A stretch of DNA of 64,000 nucleotides from Microterricola viridarii (GCF_001542775.1 NZ_CP014145.1:1364001-1428000); one strand, 5' to 3'. Numbered from the stretch's first letter, positions 37,076 through 47,900 are shown. Translations and numbers: made by a program. The notes: generated from the letters alone by a model not told the origin.

Positions 37076-38449
37076 GTGTCCGAGCAGAATTTTGACATTG
37101 TCGTTCTCGGTGGAGGAAGCGGCGGCTACGCAGCCGCACTGCGAGCTGTACAGCTCGGCTTCACCGTGGCCCTGATTGAGAAGGACAAGCTCGGCGGCAC
37201 ATGCCTGCACCGCGGCTGCGTTCCAACCAAGGCGTTGCTGCACACCGCCGAGGTGGCCGACGTCGCACGCGACTCGGCCAAGTACGGTGTCCTCGCCTCC
37301 CTCACCGGTATCGACATGTCGGCGGTCAACGCGCACCGCGACGGAATCGTCACAAGCAAGTGGAAGGGCCTGCAGGGCCTGATCAAGGCTCGCGGCATCA
37401 CCGTGATCGAGGGCGAGGGCCGCCTGGTCTCCCCCACGACCGTTCAGGTCGGCGCGGACAACATCATCGGCAAGCACGTCATCCTCGCCACGGGTTCCTA
37501 CTCGCGCTCACTCCCGGGCCTGGAGCTCGGCGGCCGCGTGATCACCAGCGAGCAGGCCCTCAAGCTTGACTACGTTCCCAAGAAGGTCGCCGTGCTCGGC
37601 GGCGGCGTCATCGGCGTCGAGTTCGCCAGCGTCTGGAAGTCCTTCGGCGCCGACGTCACCATCATCGAGGCCCTCCCGCACCTGGTGCCCAACGAGGAAG
37701 AGTCGATCTCGAAGCAGCTCGAGCGCGCCTTCCGCAAGCGCGGCATCGAGTACTCGCTCGGCGTGCGCTTCCAGAGCGTCACCCAGAACGAGAGCGGCGT
37801 CGTCGTCACCCTCGAAGACGGCAAGACCATCGAGGCCGAGCTGCTGCTCGTCGCCGTCGGTCGCGGCCCGGCAACCGCCGGCCTCGGTTTCGAAGAGGTC
37901 GGCATCACCATGGACCGCGGCTTCGTCATCGCGAACGAGCGCCTCGCCACCAACGTTCCCGGCGTGTACGCCATCGGCGACATCGTCCCCGGCCTGCAGC
38001 TCGCACACCGCAGCTTCCAGCAGGGCATCTTCGTCGCCGAGGAGATCGCGGGCCTGAACCCGATCATCGTCGACGACATCAACATCCCGAAGATCACCTA
38101 CTGCGACCCCGAGGTCGCCTCCGTCGGCTACTCCGAGGCCAAGGCAACCGAGAAGTTCGGTGCAGACCAGGTGACCAGCTACGAGTACAACCTCGGCGGC
38201 AACGCGAAGTCCTCGATCCTCGGCACCGCCGGATCGGTCAAGGTCGTCCGCGTCAACGACGGCCCCGTCGTCGGCGTCCACATGATCGGCGCCCGTGTTG
38301 GCGAGCTGATCGGTGAGGCCCAGCTCGTCGTGAACTGGGAGGCATACCCCGAGGACATCGCGCCGCTGATCCACGCGCACCCGACCCAGAACGAGGCCAT
38401 GGGCGAGGCATTCCTCTACCTGGCCGGCAAGCCGCTGCACGCGCTTTAA
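37076..38449 (+). CDS. lpd: Dihydrolipoyl dehydrogenase (E3)
   Basis: 457 residues. It reoxidises dihydrolipoyl groups of 2-oxoacid dehydrogenases, passing electrons to NAD. FAD motif VVLGGGSGGYAAALRA, redox disulfide GGTCLHRGCVPTKALLH, NAD motif VAVLGGGVIGVEFASVW and the C-terminal active-site HAHPTQNEAMGEA are all present. The start is a GTG at 37076 with AAAGGGAG upstream. sucB follows 61 bases later. Confidence 0.95.
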   Translation: MSEQNFDIVVLGGGSGGYAAALRAVQLGFTVALIEKDKLGGTCLHRGCVPTKALLHTAEVADVARDSAKYGVLASLTGIDMSAVNAHRDGIVTSKWKGLQGLIKARGITVIEGEGRLVSPTTVQVGADNIIGKHVILATGSYSRSLPGLELGGRVITSEQALKLDYVPKKVAVLGGGVIGVEFASVWKSFGADVTIIEALPHLVPNEEESISKQLERAFRKRGIEYSLGVRFQSVTQNESGVVVTLEDGKTIEAELLLVAVGRGPATAGLGFEEVGITMDRGFVIANERLATNVPGVYAIGDIVPGLQLAHRSFQQGIFVAEEIAGLNPIIVDDINIPKITYCDPEVASVGYSEAKATEKFGADQVTSYEYNLGGNAKSSILGTAGSVKVVRVNDGPVVGVHMIGARVGELIGEAQLVVNWEAYPEDIAPLIHAHPTQNEAMGEAFLYLAGKPLHAL

Positions 38450-38510
38450 GCGCCGCGCGCCCCGACTGCAATAAGCTCAGAATGAATAACGCTTTGAAGG
38501 AGACAATCGC

Positions 38511-39935
38511 ATGAGCGAATCCGTCAGCCTCCCGGCACTCGGTGAGAGTGTCACAGAGGGTACGGTCACCCGTTGGTTGAAGAACGTGGGCGACCGCGTC
38601 GAGGTCGATGAGCCGCTGCTCGAAGTCTCGACCGACAAGGTCGACACCGAGATCCCGTCGCCGATCGCCGGCGTGATCGAGGCGATCCTCGTCCAGGAGG
38701 ACGAGACCGTCGAGGTCGGCACCGCGCTCGTCACCATCGGTGACGGTTCCGCCGCGGCCGCGGCCCCCGCCGAGGCTCCGGCCCCGGCTGCCGCACCCGA
38801 GCCCGTGGCTGCTCCGGCACCCGCCGCTGCTCCCGCACCCGTTGCAGCCCCCGCACCCGTTGCAGCCCCGGCACCCGTTGCGGCCCCGGCACCTGTTGCC
38901 GCGCCTGCTCCTGCCGCCCCGCAGGCACCGGCCTACACGCCGGCACCCGCCGCACCCGTCTACACGCCGGCTCCCCCGGCAGCCGCTCCGGCAGCTGCAC
39001 CCGCCCCGGCTGCTGCTCCGGCAGCGTCCAGCGGATCGCACGCCTCCACCAGCGGCTACGTGACCCCGATCGTGCGCAAACTCGCGAACGAGCAGGGTGT
39101 CGACCTCAGCACGCTCACCGGCACCGGTGTCGGTGGCCGCATCCGCAAGCAGGATGTGCTCTCGGCACAGGCTCCTGCCGCAGGCGCTGCTGCAGCCGCT
39201 CCCGTCGTCGAGGTCTCGCCGCTGCGCGGCACCGTCCAGCCGATGTCGCGTCTGCGCAAGGTTGTTGCAGAGCGCGCCGTCATCTCGATGAACTCGACCG
39301 CACAGCTGACCACCCTGGTCGAGGTTGACGTCACGCGCGTCGCCCTGCTGCGCGACCGGGTCAAGGCGGAGTTCCTGGCCAAGACCGGCAACAAGCTCTC
39401 CTTCATGCCGTTCTTCGCTCTGGCCGCCGCCGAGGCGCTCAAGGCGTACCCGGTGATCAACGCCACCGTCGACGGTGACTCGATCGTCTACCCGGACCAC
39501 GAGAACCTCAGCATCGCCGTGGACACCGAGCGCGGCCTGCTCACCCCCGTGGTGCGCGACGCAAGCTCGCTGAACATCGCCGAGCTCGCTGCCCAGATCG
39601 CTGATCTGGCCGGCCGCACCCGCGAGAACAAGCTCAAGCCCGACGAGCTGGCCGGCGGCACGTTCACGCTGACCAACACCGGTTCGCGTGGCGCGCTGTT
39701 CGACACCCCGCTGGTGTTCCTGCCTCAGGTTGCCATCCTCGGCACCGGTGTCGTCGTCAAGAAGCCCGTCGTCGTCAGCGACAACGGCATTGACGCGATC
39801 TCGATCCGCTCGATGGTCTACCTCGCCCTCTCCTACGACCACCGCATCGTCGATGGCGCAGACGCGGCCCGCTTCCTCACCACGGTGAAGGCGCGCCTCG
39901 AGGGTGCAGCGTTCGAATCGCAGCTCGGCTACTAA
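38511..39935 (+). CDS. sucB: Dihydrolipoyl acyltransferase (E2), probably 2-oxoglutarate dehydrogenase type
   Basis: 474 residues. Domain order: one lipoyl domain (1-77, lipoylation Lys in [14 protein letters not shown]), a long Ala/Pro linker (about 80-180), a peripheral-subunit-binding domain ([20 protein letters not shown]), then the catalytic domain ending [16 protein letters not shown] with catalytic His. GAAGGAG precedes the ATG. It pairs with lpd. The acyl specificity (succinyl or acetyl) is not certain, since many actinobacteria use one E2 in both complexes. Its last bases overlap the convergent pseudokinase gene by 4 bases. Confidence 0.9.
   Translation: MSESVSLPALGESVTEGTVTRWLKNVGDRVEVDEPLLEVSTDKVDTEIPSPIAGVIEAILVQEDETVEVGTALVTIGDGSAAAAAPAEAPAPAAAPEPVAAPAPAAAPAPVAAPAPVAAPAPVAAPAPVAAPAPAAPQAPAYTPAPAAPVYTPAPPAAAPAAAPAPAAAPAASSGSHASTSGYVTPIVRKLANEQGVDLSTLTGTGVGGRIRKQDVLSAQAPAAGAAAAAPVVEVSPLRGTVQPMSRLRKVVAERAVISMNSTAQLTTLVEVDVTRVALLRDRVKAEFLAKTGNKLSFMPFFALAAAEALKAYPVINATVDGDSIVYPDHENLSIAVDTERGLLTPVVRDASSLNIAELAAQIADLAGRTRENKLKPDELAGGTFTLTNTGSRGALFDTPLVFLPQVAILGTGVVVKKPVVVSDNGIDAISIRSMVYLALSYDHRIVDGADAARFLTTVKARLEGAAFESQLGY
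38835..38906 (+). repeat. 18-bp in-frame tandem repeat in the sucB linker
   Basis: Four copies of a unit close to GCACCCGTTGCAGCCCCG encode APVAAP repeats in the flexible linker between lipoyl and binding domains. Copy number could vary between strains without breaking the frame. Confidence 0.85.
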
Positions 39936-41503
39936 TAGTCGAAGAGCTCACGTAGACGCCAACCGGCCTCGCCCCTGATCATCAGGAGCGAGGCCGGTTT
40001 CGTTTTGGCCCCTGCTCCGCGGAGCGCGATCAGGGCCGCGCCGCCGTTCTGCTCGACCAGGCCGAGCGCGTCCAGGTCGTAGGGGTCGGGCAGCAACACG
40101 GTGCCGTCCAACTGGGCCTGCCGGATGTCGGCTGCATCCGCCGCGGCCAGCGGGCCTCCGGTGTCGAGCACGTCATCCAGGCAGAGCAGCGACGACTGCC
40201 GGAAGCAGTCCTCGCGCGCCGCCAGCAGGCCGGCTGCCGCCATCACCGGATCGGCTTCGAGCGCTGCATCGGCCGTCTGCAGCGGCTCAGTCTCGACCTC
40301 TGGCGGGCCGGGGGCCACCGGAGCGGTTGGCGCGGGTGTCGCCGCCGCCTGACTGCCCGGCGACCCGGGCGGGAGCAGCGTGATGGCCAGCGCGAACAGT
40401 CCGGCAGCCACCGCCGCCGACACCATGATCGGCCGCCGATGCGCACCGACACGGCGCCGCACCATGGACCGCAGGGCATCCAGTCGCTCCCCCAGCTTGC
40501 CCGGCAGGGCCCAGCCAGCCCAGAGCACGGCCGGCGGCCGATCCGGCTCATCGCCGTCCAGCGCGATCAGCGATGTTGTTCTCGGGTGCACGTCCGTCGC
40601 TGGCTCCCCCGTGAGTCGCATCGGCATGGCAGGCTGCACGGTGCTGGAGGTGTCGGGCGGTTCGGTCGCCAGCCGCACCGGCAGCGGCCGGGCGAGAGCG
40701 AACAACCGGCGCTCCAGCTCGGCCGCGCACGGCAGGAAAGGGTGCGCGGCGACACGCTCGTCGAACCAGTCCAGCATCTCCTGCGCTTCGTGCGGGGCGG
40801 CGCTGCCACGGTCCACGCACGCGCAGACCGCCCGCGCGATGCTCGCCAGGGCGGCATACTCCGCGCGCAGAGTGCTCGTGCGTTGCGCGCCGGCGGGCAG
40901 CGGTCGTGCACCGGACCAGCCGCACAGATGCGTGCGCCCTGCGGTATCGAAACGTACCGTGGCCGGGCCGAGGGCGCCGTGGCTCCACCCCTTCCGATGC
41001 AGCGCATCGAGGCTGACGACCAACGGGGCCAGGATCGTGACCGCCTCGCCGGCCCGGATCTGCGTGCGCCGCCGCAACAACTCTGCCAACGTCGGCCCGT
41101 CGTCTCGCTGCATCACGAGGCAGACGCGGCCGTCCGACAGCGTTGCGACGTCGTGAAGTTCGGCCCCGACACCCGCAGGCAGCGCGCCGAGAAGCGCGAT
41201 CTCCCGGTCCACCCGCTCCCGCTCGGCATCCGCGTGGAAGACGCGCAGCGCGACCGTGCTGATGCCCGCAGCGCCAGCGCCCGTGCCAGCCGCATGCGCG
41301 CTGCCATCCGCATGGCCGAGGTAGACGGTGGCGCTCTGCCCGAACGCCAGGCGCCGCAGCACGCGGTAGCCGGCGATGATGGCTGGCTCGGTCGCCGCAG
41401 CGGCACCGTCCGAGCCGGGCACGGGTGTGGCCGGGCCCCGTCTCTCTGCCCCACGCCGCATCCGTCTCACAGGCATATCCTGCGCCGGAATCGCCCTGCG
41501 CAC
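39932..41503 (-). CDS. Membrane-anchored protein kinase-like protein, predicted pseudokinase
   Basis: 523 residues. A kinase fold covers about 42-260 ([20 protein letters not shown] as glycine loop), a membrane span lies at 359-378, and an external Ala/Pro linker and C-terminal domain follow. Catalytic residues are missing: the VAIK lysine is Arg (VALRV, R87), the HRD loop reads SHGAL (174-178) and the DFG site reads CGW. It should not phosphorylate proteins. Its start is uncertain (GTG at 41503, ATGs at 41476 and 41461). It occupies the place between sucB and the DUF4191 gene where lipB-lipA lie in many actinobacteria. Confidence 0.75.
   Translation of the reverse strand: MRRAIPAQDMPVRRMRRGAERRGPATPVPGSDGAAAATEPAIIAGYRVLRRLAFGQSATVYLGHADGSAHAAGTGAGAAGISTVALRVFHADAERERVDREIALLGALPAGVGAELHDVATLSDGRVCLVMQRDDGPTLAELLRRRTQIRAGEAVTILAPLVVSLDALHRKGWSHGALGPATVRFDTAGRTHLCGWSGARPLPAGAQRTSTLRAEYAALASIARAVCACVDRGSAAPHEAQEMLDWFDERVAAHPFLPCAAELERRLFALARPLPVRLATEPPDTSSTVQPAMPMRLTGEPATDVHPRTTSLIALDGDEPDRPPAVLWAGWALPGKLGERLDALRSMVRRRVGAHRRPIMVSAAVAAGLFALAITLLPPGSPGSQAAATPAPTAPVAPGPPEVETEPLQTADAALEADPVMAAAGLLAAREDCFRQSSLLCLDDVLDTGGPLAAADAADIRQAQLDGTVLLPDPYDLDALGLVEQNGGAALIALRGAGAKTKPASLLMIRGEAGWRLRELFDY
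39961..39999 (+). terminator. lpd-sucB terminator inside the opposing gene
   Basis: A perfect 12-bp stem AACCGGCCTCGC/GCGAGGCCGGTT with a 15-base loop is followed by TCGTTTT. It lies within the coding 3' end of the pseudokinase gene, 25 bases after the sucB stop. Confidence 0.72.
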
Positions 41504-41601
41504 CGCCCCAAAGCTGGGCCTGTGCAGAACCCGTCACCCGCGGATCCTTGTGCACAACACATCGACCTGCCGGTGCGGTCACCGGGGGCCCGCCGACTCG
41601 G

Positions 41602-41607
41602 TATTCT
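41602..41607 (+). promoter_or_regulatory. -10 element of leaderless DUF4191 gene
   Basis: TATTCT, 7 bases before the ATG at 41615; no Shine-Dalgarno sequence. Confidence 0.5.
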
Positions 41608-41614
41608 AGAGAGC

Positions 41615-42322
41615 ATGGCACGTAGCTCGGAGAAGTCTTCCACCCCCAAGCAACCTGGTCGCTTCAAGCAAATGTGGCAGGTCTTCCAAATGACCCGCCG
41701 CTACGACTCGAGCGCGCAGTGGCTCATGCTGCTCGGTTTCCTCGCCCCAATCATCGTGGGCGTTGTACTCGGAATCGTGCTGGGCAACGGCAACGGTTTC
41801 ACAATCGCCCTCTGGGTGGTCGCCGGCGTGCTCGCCGGCGTCCTGATCGCCCTGATCATTCTCGGCCGCCTGGCCGAGAAGGCGGCGTACTCTCAGATCG
41901 AGGGCCAGCCGGGTGCTGTCGGAGCCGTGCTGCGCAGCTCGCTGCGCCGCGGCTGGATCGGCAGTGAGATGCCCGTCGCCGTCAACGCCAAGACACAGGA
42001 TGCCATCTACCGCGCCGTCGGCCGCGGCGGCGTCGTGCTCATCGCCGAGGGCGCCACCTCGCGCACCTCGCGCATGCTCGAGGACGAGAAGCGCAAGATC
42101 ACCCGCATCCTTCCGAACGTGCCCGTCGAGTTCATCACCGTCGGCCGTGGCGACGACCAGGTTCCGCTGCACAAGATCCCCCGCCGCCTGTCCAGCATCA
42201 AGAACACGCTGAGCAAGGCCGAGGTGCTCGCCATCAACAACCGTCTGAGCTCGCTCGGCACCCAGCTGCCCATCCCCAAGGGCATCGACCCGTTCAAGGT
42301 GCGCCCGCAGCGCGGCCGCTAG
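41615..42322 (+). CDS. DUF4191 membrane protein
   Basis: 235 residues. A basic N-terminus (KSSTPKQPGRFKQMWQVFQM) is followed by two membrane spans (about 38-60 and 66-88) and a soluble basic C-terminal domain (ARRGGVVLIAEG-like, RKITRILPNVPVEFITVGRG). In actinobacteria the family is found next to lipA; here lipA and lipB are absent. Its function is unknown. A strong terminator follows. Confidence 0.88.
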   Translation: MARSSEKSSTPKQPGRFKQMWQVFQMTRRYDSSAQWLMLLGFLAPIIVGVVLGIVLGNGNGFTIALWVVAGVLAGVLIALIILGRLAEKAAYSQIEGQPGAVGAVLRSSLRRGWIGSEMPVAVNAKTQDAIYRAVGRGGVVLIAEGATSRTSRMLEDEKRKITRILPNVPVEFITVGRGDDQVPLHKIPRRLSSIKNTLSKAEVLAINNRLSSLGTQLPIPKGIDPFKVRPQRGR

Positions 42323-42334
42323 CCACTAACCCCC

Positions 42335-42372
42335 GAGAGACGGATGCCGCTGTGCTGCGGCATCCGTCTCTC
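42335..42372 (+). terminator. Terminator of DUF4191 gene
   Basis: A perfect 15-bp stem GAGAGACGGATGCCG with an 8-base loop, followed by TCTCGTTAAT, 12 bases after the stop. Confidence 0.75.
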
Positions 42373-42452
42373 TCGTTAATGGGCTCGCGCCCGCCGGTGT
42401 CCAGCCGGAACGGCGGGTACACAGCAGTCAGCAGGCCGACGGCAGGATCTGC

Positions 42453-42599
42453 CTAACCGAGTGCGGCAGCACGGTAGGCCGGGAACCGCACGGCGGCGAT
42501 CCACTCGCCGAGCATGCTGGTCTTGCCGAAACAGGCCGGGCAACGGCCAACGCGCGCGGCGACGGCACGAACAGCTTCGTGGCCAGCAGCGGCGTCACC
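42453..42599 (-). pseudogene. Possible remnant of a MalT/LuxR-type ATP-dependent regulator
   Basis: In the 311-base gap between DUF4191 and RDD genes the minus strand encodes VTPLLATKLFVPSPR and, in a shifted frame, FGKTSMLGEWIAAVRFPA before a stop. These resemble the start and the Walker A region of MalT-like regulators with the part between deleted. The fragments are short, so chance similarity is possible. Apart from this and the terminator nothing else is seen in the gap. Confidence 0.3.
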
Positions 42600-42633
42600 G
42601 TGAGCTCACGCCAGCGGTGGGCCGCTCCCCCGC

Positions 42634-43086
42634 TCAGGCGCGGATCAGCACCGTTCCGGCGACCTTGTCGTGGAAGCCGCGCTGGTCGGAGTCCCAGACC
42701 AAAGCGGGGATCACGATCACCAGCAGCACGGTGCGCACCAGCACCCGCCAGAGCGCGGGCTTCTGGCCGTCCAACCCGATCAGCCGCATCCCGAACAGGC
42801 GGTGGCCGATGCTCCCGCCGAGGGTCGGGATGGCCAGCAGCTGCAACAAGGCAAAGAGGCCAATCGTGTAGAACGAGTAAGCCAGAGACTCGTAGGGCGC
42901 GAGGAACAGCGAGATGCCCATGGCGATTGCCCAGTCGACGGCGATGCCGCCGATGCGGCGCCCGGCGCGGGCAACCGAGTTCTGGCCCTCGTTGGGCAGG
43001 CCCAGGCGCTCCCCCGGCCAGCGGCTGGGCGGCAGTTGGCCGAAAGTGCTCCGCTCGGCGGGACGGGGGCTGCGTGAAGAAGACAT
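42634..43086 (-). CDS. RDD-family membrane protein
   Basis: 150 residues. The RDD domain shows RAGRRIGGIAVDWAIAMG (Arg and Asp of the family name), a middle span, and GGSIGHRLFGMRLIGLDG. Two to three membrane spans are predicted. Function is unknown; proposed roles include transport. The start at 43086 is leaderless (TAGACT seven bases upstream). It lies 138 bases from divergent glnA. Confidence 0.85.
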   Translation of the reverse strand: MSSSRSPRPAERSTFGQLPPSRWPGERLGLPNEGQNSVARAGRRIGGIAVDWAIAMGISLFLAPYESLAYSFYTIGLFALLQLLAIPTLGGSIGHRLFGMRLIGLDGQKPALWRVLVRTVLLVIVIPALVWDSDQRGFHDKVAGTVLIRA

Positions 43087-43093
43087 CGGCCCC

Positions 43094-43099
43094 AGTCTA
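43094..43099 (-). promoter_or_regulatory. -10 element of leaderless RDD gene
   Basis: TAGACT on the minus strand, 7 bases before the ATG at 43086. Confidence 0.5.
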
Positions 43100-43224
43100 C
43101 CGATCGGCTGGCCGCGTAACATGCTCGAAACATTCGCGACATTCACGAGTAATTCACCGGCCGTAGCCTCAAGGCAGGTTGCGCGGAGTAGCCGTACCGG
43201 TTCCAAATCTGGGAGAATTCCGAC

Positions 43225-44649
43225 ATGTTTAGCGATTCATCTGAGGTGCTCAGCTTCATCAAGGAGACCGACGTCAAGTTCCTTGACATTCGGTTCACCG
43301 ACCTGCCTGGCGTGCAGCAGCACTTCAACATCCCGGCAGCCACTGTCGATGAGGAGTTCTTCACCGTCGGCCAGATGTTCGATGGCTCCTCGATCCGCGG
43401 TTTCGCGTCGATCCACGAGTCGGACCTGCAGCTGATCCCCGACGTCACCACCGCCTACATCGACGTGTTCCGCAAGGAGCGCACCCTGGTGATGCTGTTC
43501 GACATCTACAACCCGCGCAACGGCGAGATCTACTCCAAGGACCCGCGTCAGGTCGCCCGCAAGGCCGAGAAGTACCTCGCATCCACCGGCATAGCCGACA
43601 CCGCCTTCTTCGCCCCCGAGGCGGAGTTCTACATCTTCGATGACGTGCGCTACGAGGTCAACCAGCACACGAGCTTCTACTCTGTGGACTCCAGCGAGGG
43701 CGCCTGGAACTCGGGCAAGCAGATCGAGGGCGGCAACCTCGCCAACACGACCCCCTACAAGGGCGGCTACTTCCCGGTCAGCCCGGTCGACCAGCACGCC
43801 GACCTGCGCGACGACATCAGTCTCAAGCTGATCGACGCCGGCCTGATCCTCGAGCGCAGCCACCACGAGGTCGGCACCGCCGGCCAGGGCGAGATCAACT
43901 ACCGCTTCGACACCATGGTGCACGCGGCCGACGACATCCTGAAGTTCAAGTACATCGTCAAGAACACCGCACACCAGTGGGGCAAGACGGCCACCTTCAT
44001 GCCGAAGCCGCTGTTCGGTGACAACGGCTCGGGCATGCACACCCACCAGTCGCTCTGGAACGACGGCAAGCCGCTGTTCTACGACGAGAACGGTTACGCC
44101 GGCCTGAGCGACATCGCCCGCTGGTACATCGGCGGCCTGCTCAAGCACGCCCCCGCCGTGCTCGCCTTCACCAACCCGAGCGTCAACTCCTTCCGTCGCC
44201 TGGTCCCCGGCTTCGAAGCCCCGGTCAACCTGGTCTACTCGGCCGGCAACCGCTCCGCCTGCATCCGCATCCCGATCACCGGCTCCAACCCGAAGGCCAA
44301 GCGCATCGAGTTCCGCGTTCCGGATGGCGCAAGCAACCCGTACCTCGCGTTTGCCGCCCAGCTGATGGCCGGCCTCGACGGCATCAAGAACCGCATCGAG
44401 CCGCACGAGCCCGTCGACAAGGACCTCTACGAGCTGCCGCCCGAGGAGGCCAAGTCCATCCCGCAGCTGCCCGGCTCACTGGAGGCCGCGCTCGACGCGC
44501 TCGAGGCCGACCACGACTTCCTGCTGCAGGGCAACGTGTTCACGCCCGAGCTGATTGAGACCTGGCTCGACTACAAGCGCGAGCACGAGATCAAGCCGCT
44601 GCAGGCTCGCCCGCACCCGTTCGAGTTCGAGCTCTACTACGGCGTCTAA
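43225..44649 (+). CDS. glnA: Glutamine synthetase type I GlnA
   Basis: 474 residues. It makes glutamine from glutamate, ammonia and ATP. Active-site parts are [37 protein letters not shown] and the NRSACIRIP segment. The adenylylation tyrosine is present in [10 protein letters not shown], so GlnE (encoded nearby) can regulate it. The start at 43225 has GGGAGAATT upstream. A strong terminator follows. Confidence 0.96.
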   Translation: MFSDSSEVLSFIKETDVKFLDIRFTDLPGVQQHFNIPAATVDEEFFTVGQMFDGSSIRGFASIHESDLQLIPDVTTAYIDVFRKERTLVMLFDIYNPRNGEIYSKDPRQVARKAEKYLASTGIADTAFFAPEAEFYIFDDVRYEVNQHTSFYSVDSSEGAWNSGKQIEGGNLANTTPYKGGYFPVSPVDQHADLRDDISLKLIDAGLILERSHHEVGTAGQGEINYRFDTMVHAADDILKFKYIVKNTAHQWGKTATFMPKPLFGDNGSGMHTHQSLWNDGKPLFYDENGYAGLSDIARWYIGGLLKHAPAVLAFTNPSVNSFRRLVPGFEAPVNLVYSAGNRSACIRIPITGSNPKAKRIEFRVPDGASNPYLAFAAQLMAGLDGIKNRIEPHEPVDKDLYELPPEEAKSIPQLPGSLEAALDALEADHDFLLQGNVFTPELIETWLDYKREHEIKPLQARPHPFEFELYYGV

Positions 44650-44667
44650 GCGTCAACCGAAGCACAA

Positions 44668-44703
44668 CAGAATGGCCCGCACCGAGAGGTGCGGGCCATT
44701 CTG
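44668..44703 (+). terminator. Terminator of glnA
   Basis: A perfect 16-bp stem CAGAATGGCCCGCACC with GAGA loop, followed by CGTTTCT, 18 bases after the glnA stop. Confidence 0.82.
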
Positions 44704-44838
44704 CGTTTCTGGCGGCTGCGCGCGCGTGGCGACGGCGGAGGGCACGTGGCGGAACATCAACATCCCCTGAGCGTTCGTTGTCGGTGACGCGGAAGGGGTG
44801 TAGACCTGAATGCAAGATCGACCGAATCGGAGAGAATC

Positions 44839-44985
44839 ATGCCTGACAAGTCGCCTCACGACCACCACGGCAAGAAGCCGCCGGCCAAGACGCTCAAGGA
44901 GAAACGCGCCGCGAAGCACGCCAAGCTGCACGACCCGATGCTTGACATGAACTCCGCGTCCGACGCGGTGAACAAGAACAAGTAG
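44839..44985 (+). CDS. Small Lys/His-rich hypothetical protein (48 residues)
   Basis: 48 residues beginning MPDKSPHDHHGKKPPAKTLK and ending DAVNKNK, with TCGGAGAG before the ATG. It is strongly basic, without a membrane span or known motif; the first third is Lys/Pro/His-rich and the middle (LKEKRAAKHAKLHDPML) may be helical. It lies between the glnA terminator and convergent glnE. Its reading frame, start site and composition support a real gene, but no function is known. Confidence 0.65.
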   Translation: MPDKSPHDHHGKKPPAKTLKEKRAAKHAKLHDPMLDMNSASDAVNKNK

Positions 44986-44998
44986 CCTTGCGACCGGC

Positions 44999-47900
44999 TC
45001 AGCCGGTGCTGGGCGTGCCCCGTTCCGGCACGCCGTAGAACTCACGCTCGAAGACGGCACGCGCCCGCCGTGTCACGGCGAGGTAGTCCTCGTCGAGCTG
45101 GTTGGCTGCGCCTGGCGGGTAGTTCAACAGACGGGCGACGCCCTCGAGTTGGATGCGGTCCCGCGGCAACATGTCACTGGTGCGGTTCGTCCAGAGAGTC
45201 ATGGCGGAACGGGCGCGGGATGCCAGCAGCCAGGCGGCCCGGAGCATCTCGGCATCCGCGGGGCTGACCAGCCCGGCATCCGTCGCCGCGTGCAAAGCAC
45301 TCAACGTGGACGGGGTGCGCAGGGTTGCCGTGGACGCGCCGTGCTGCAGCTGCAACAACTGCACGAACCACTCCACGTCGCTGAGCGAGCCCCGGCCGAG
45401 CTTGAGGTGGCGCAGCGGGTCCGCGCCCTGCGGCAGCCGCTCACTTTCGACCCTGGCCTTGATCCGCTTGACCTCGCGCACGGCGCTCTCCGGCACCTCA
45501 GCCGGGTAGCGCACGGTGTCGGCGGCGGCCATGAAGTCGGCCAGCAGCGCCTCGTCGCCGGCGGAGCCGCGGGCACGCAGCAACGCCTGCGCCTCCCAGG
45601 TGAGCGACCAGCGCGCGTAGTACGCCTTGTAGGAGTCGAGTGAGCGCGTGGCGGCGCCGTTCTTGCCCTCGGGGCGCAAACCGATGTCGAGGTCGAGCGG
45701 CAGACGGCTGTCCTCGCTCAGGCGGTTCAGGCCGGCGACGATGAACTGGGCGCGTTTCTGCGCCTGCTCCGGCTCCAGCCCGGCTGCCCGGTAGACGTAC
45801 ATGACGTCGGCGTCCGAGCCGAAGCCGAGCTCCTGCCCGCCGAAGCGGCCCATCGCGATGACGGCGAACTCGATGCCGTCGTGCACGGCGCCGCTCTCGG
45901 TGGCCGTGAGCGGGCCACGGATGGCACGCACCAGGCCATCGATCAGGTTCTCGGTCACGTCGCTGAGGCCCTGGCCGAGCTCCTCGACGCTGCAGAGGTC
46001 CAGGGTTGCCGAGAAGGCGAGCCGCAGCACCTCGCGCCGGCGGATGCCGCGCAGCACAGCGGCCGCGGCATCCGGGCTCTCATGCCGCGCCAGCACGGCC
46101 CGGGTCTCCTCGGCCAGGGAGGCGCGGCTGCGCGGGCGCAGCTCCTCTTCGGTCTCCAGCCAGGCAACGGATTCGGGGGTGAGTTCGAGCAGTTCGCCGA
46201 TGAACCGGGAGCCGGAGAGCACCCGGGTGAGCCGTTCGGCGGCGCCGGAGGAGTCGCGCAGCATGCGCAGGAACCAGTGCGTTCCGCCCAAGCCGTCGCT
46301 CAGCCGGCGGAAGGCGAGCAGCCCATAGTCGGGGTCGGCGCCGTCGGCGAACCACTGCAGCATGACCGGCAGCAGGTGCCGTTGGATGGTGGCACGGCGG
46401 GAGACGCCGGCGGTGAGCGCGGCGATGTGGGCGAGCGCGCCGCGCGGGTCAACGAAGCCGATGGCCGCCAGGCGTGCCTCGGCCTGGGCGCTGGTCAGGT
46501 TGAGGCCCTCGACGGGCAGCGCGGCGACGGCCGAGAGCAGCGGCCGATAGAACAGTCGCTCGTGCAGGCCGCGCACTCGGTGCTTGGCGGCCGCCCGCAG
46601 CGCGCTGAGCTCGTTCGCGCTCGACGCCAGGCCGCTCGCCCGCGCCAGAACGCGCAGGGCGTCCTCGTCGCGCGGCATCAGGTGGGTGCGGCGCAGACGC
46701 TGCAGTTGCAGGCGGTGCTCGAGCAGGCGCAGCATCCGATAGTCCCGCGCGAACTCGGCCGCTTCGGCCCGCCCGATGTAGCCGGCCTCCGCCAACGCCA
46801 CCAGGGCGGGCAGCGTCCCGCCGGCCCGCACGGACTCGTCCGCTTGGCCGTGCACCAGCTGGAGCAGCTGCACGGTGAACTCGATGTCACGCAGGCCGCC
46901 AGGGCCGAGCTTGAGCTGCACGTCGACCTCGTCGTCGGGAATGTGGGCGGTCACCCGCTCCCGCATGCGCTGCACGGACTCGACGAAGCCCTCCCTGTCC
47001 GAGCTGTTCCAGACGGCGGGTGCGAGCGCGCTCACGTAGCGCTCCCCCAACTCGAGGTCACCGGCCAGCGGGCGGGCCTTCAGCAGGGCCTGGAACTCCC
47101 AGTTCTTGGCCCAGCGCTCGTAATAGGCGAGGTGGGATTCGAGGGTGCGCACCAGCGCGCCGTCTTTGCCCTCCGGGCGCAGGTTGGCGTCGACCTCCCA
47201 GAGCGCGGGCTCGATCAGGGGCTCGGCAATGCCGCGCATGGTGAGCATGGCCAACCGGGTGGCGATCTCAACGGCGCGCGGGCCTTCGACGCCGTCTACG
47301 GCATCCGCGATGAAGATCACGTCGACGTCGCTCACATAGTTGAGCTCGTGCGCACCGGCCTTGCCCATGCCCATGATGCTGAACCGGGTGGCCTCCACCT
47401 GTGTGGCGTCGAACAGCCCGAAGGCGGGTGAGCCGTCGGATGTCACCGCGCGGCGGGCCACAGCGAGCGAGGCGTCCAGGGTTGCTCCGGCGAGGTCGGC
47501 CAGGGCCCCGGCCACGGCGTCGACGCCCGCGACCGGGTCATCTTGCTCGAGGTCGAACGCGGCCAGCCGGGTCAGCCACCAGCGATAACGCACCCGCATC
47601 CGCTGCCAGGCGGCCTCATCGCCGCCGGCGCTCCCCAACGCGCTGCCGGCGACGGCGTCGAGCATGTCGGCACCCAGCTCGGCGGCGCCCGGCGGCTCCT
47701 GCAGCGGCTCCGCCAGGGCGGAGAGAGCGGCCGGCTGGCGCAGGAAGAACTCGGCCAGACCCTCGGATGCCCCGAGTACCCGGATCAGGCGCGCGGAGGT
47801 CTCGGGCTCGGCCAGCAGGGCACCCGCCTCGTCCGGCGCCTGCCGGAGCAGCGCGATCAGGTTGCGGAGGGCGCCGTCGGGGTCGGCGGCACGCCCGAGA

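Noticed and set aside
40439..41614. Long N-terminal extension of the DUF4191 frame
   Set aside because: It is antisense to the pseudokinase gene; the ATG at 41615 with a correctly spaced -10 marks the real start.
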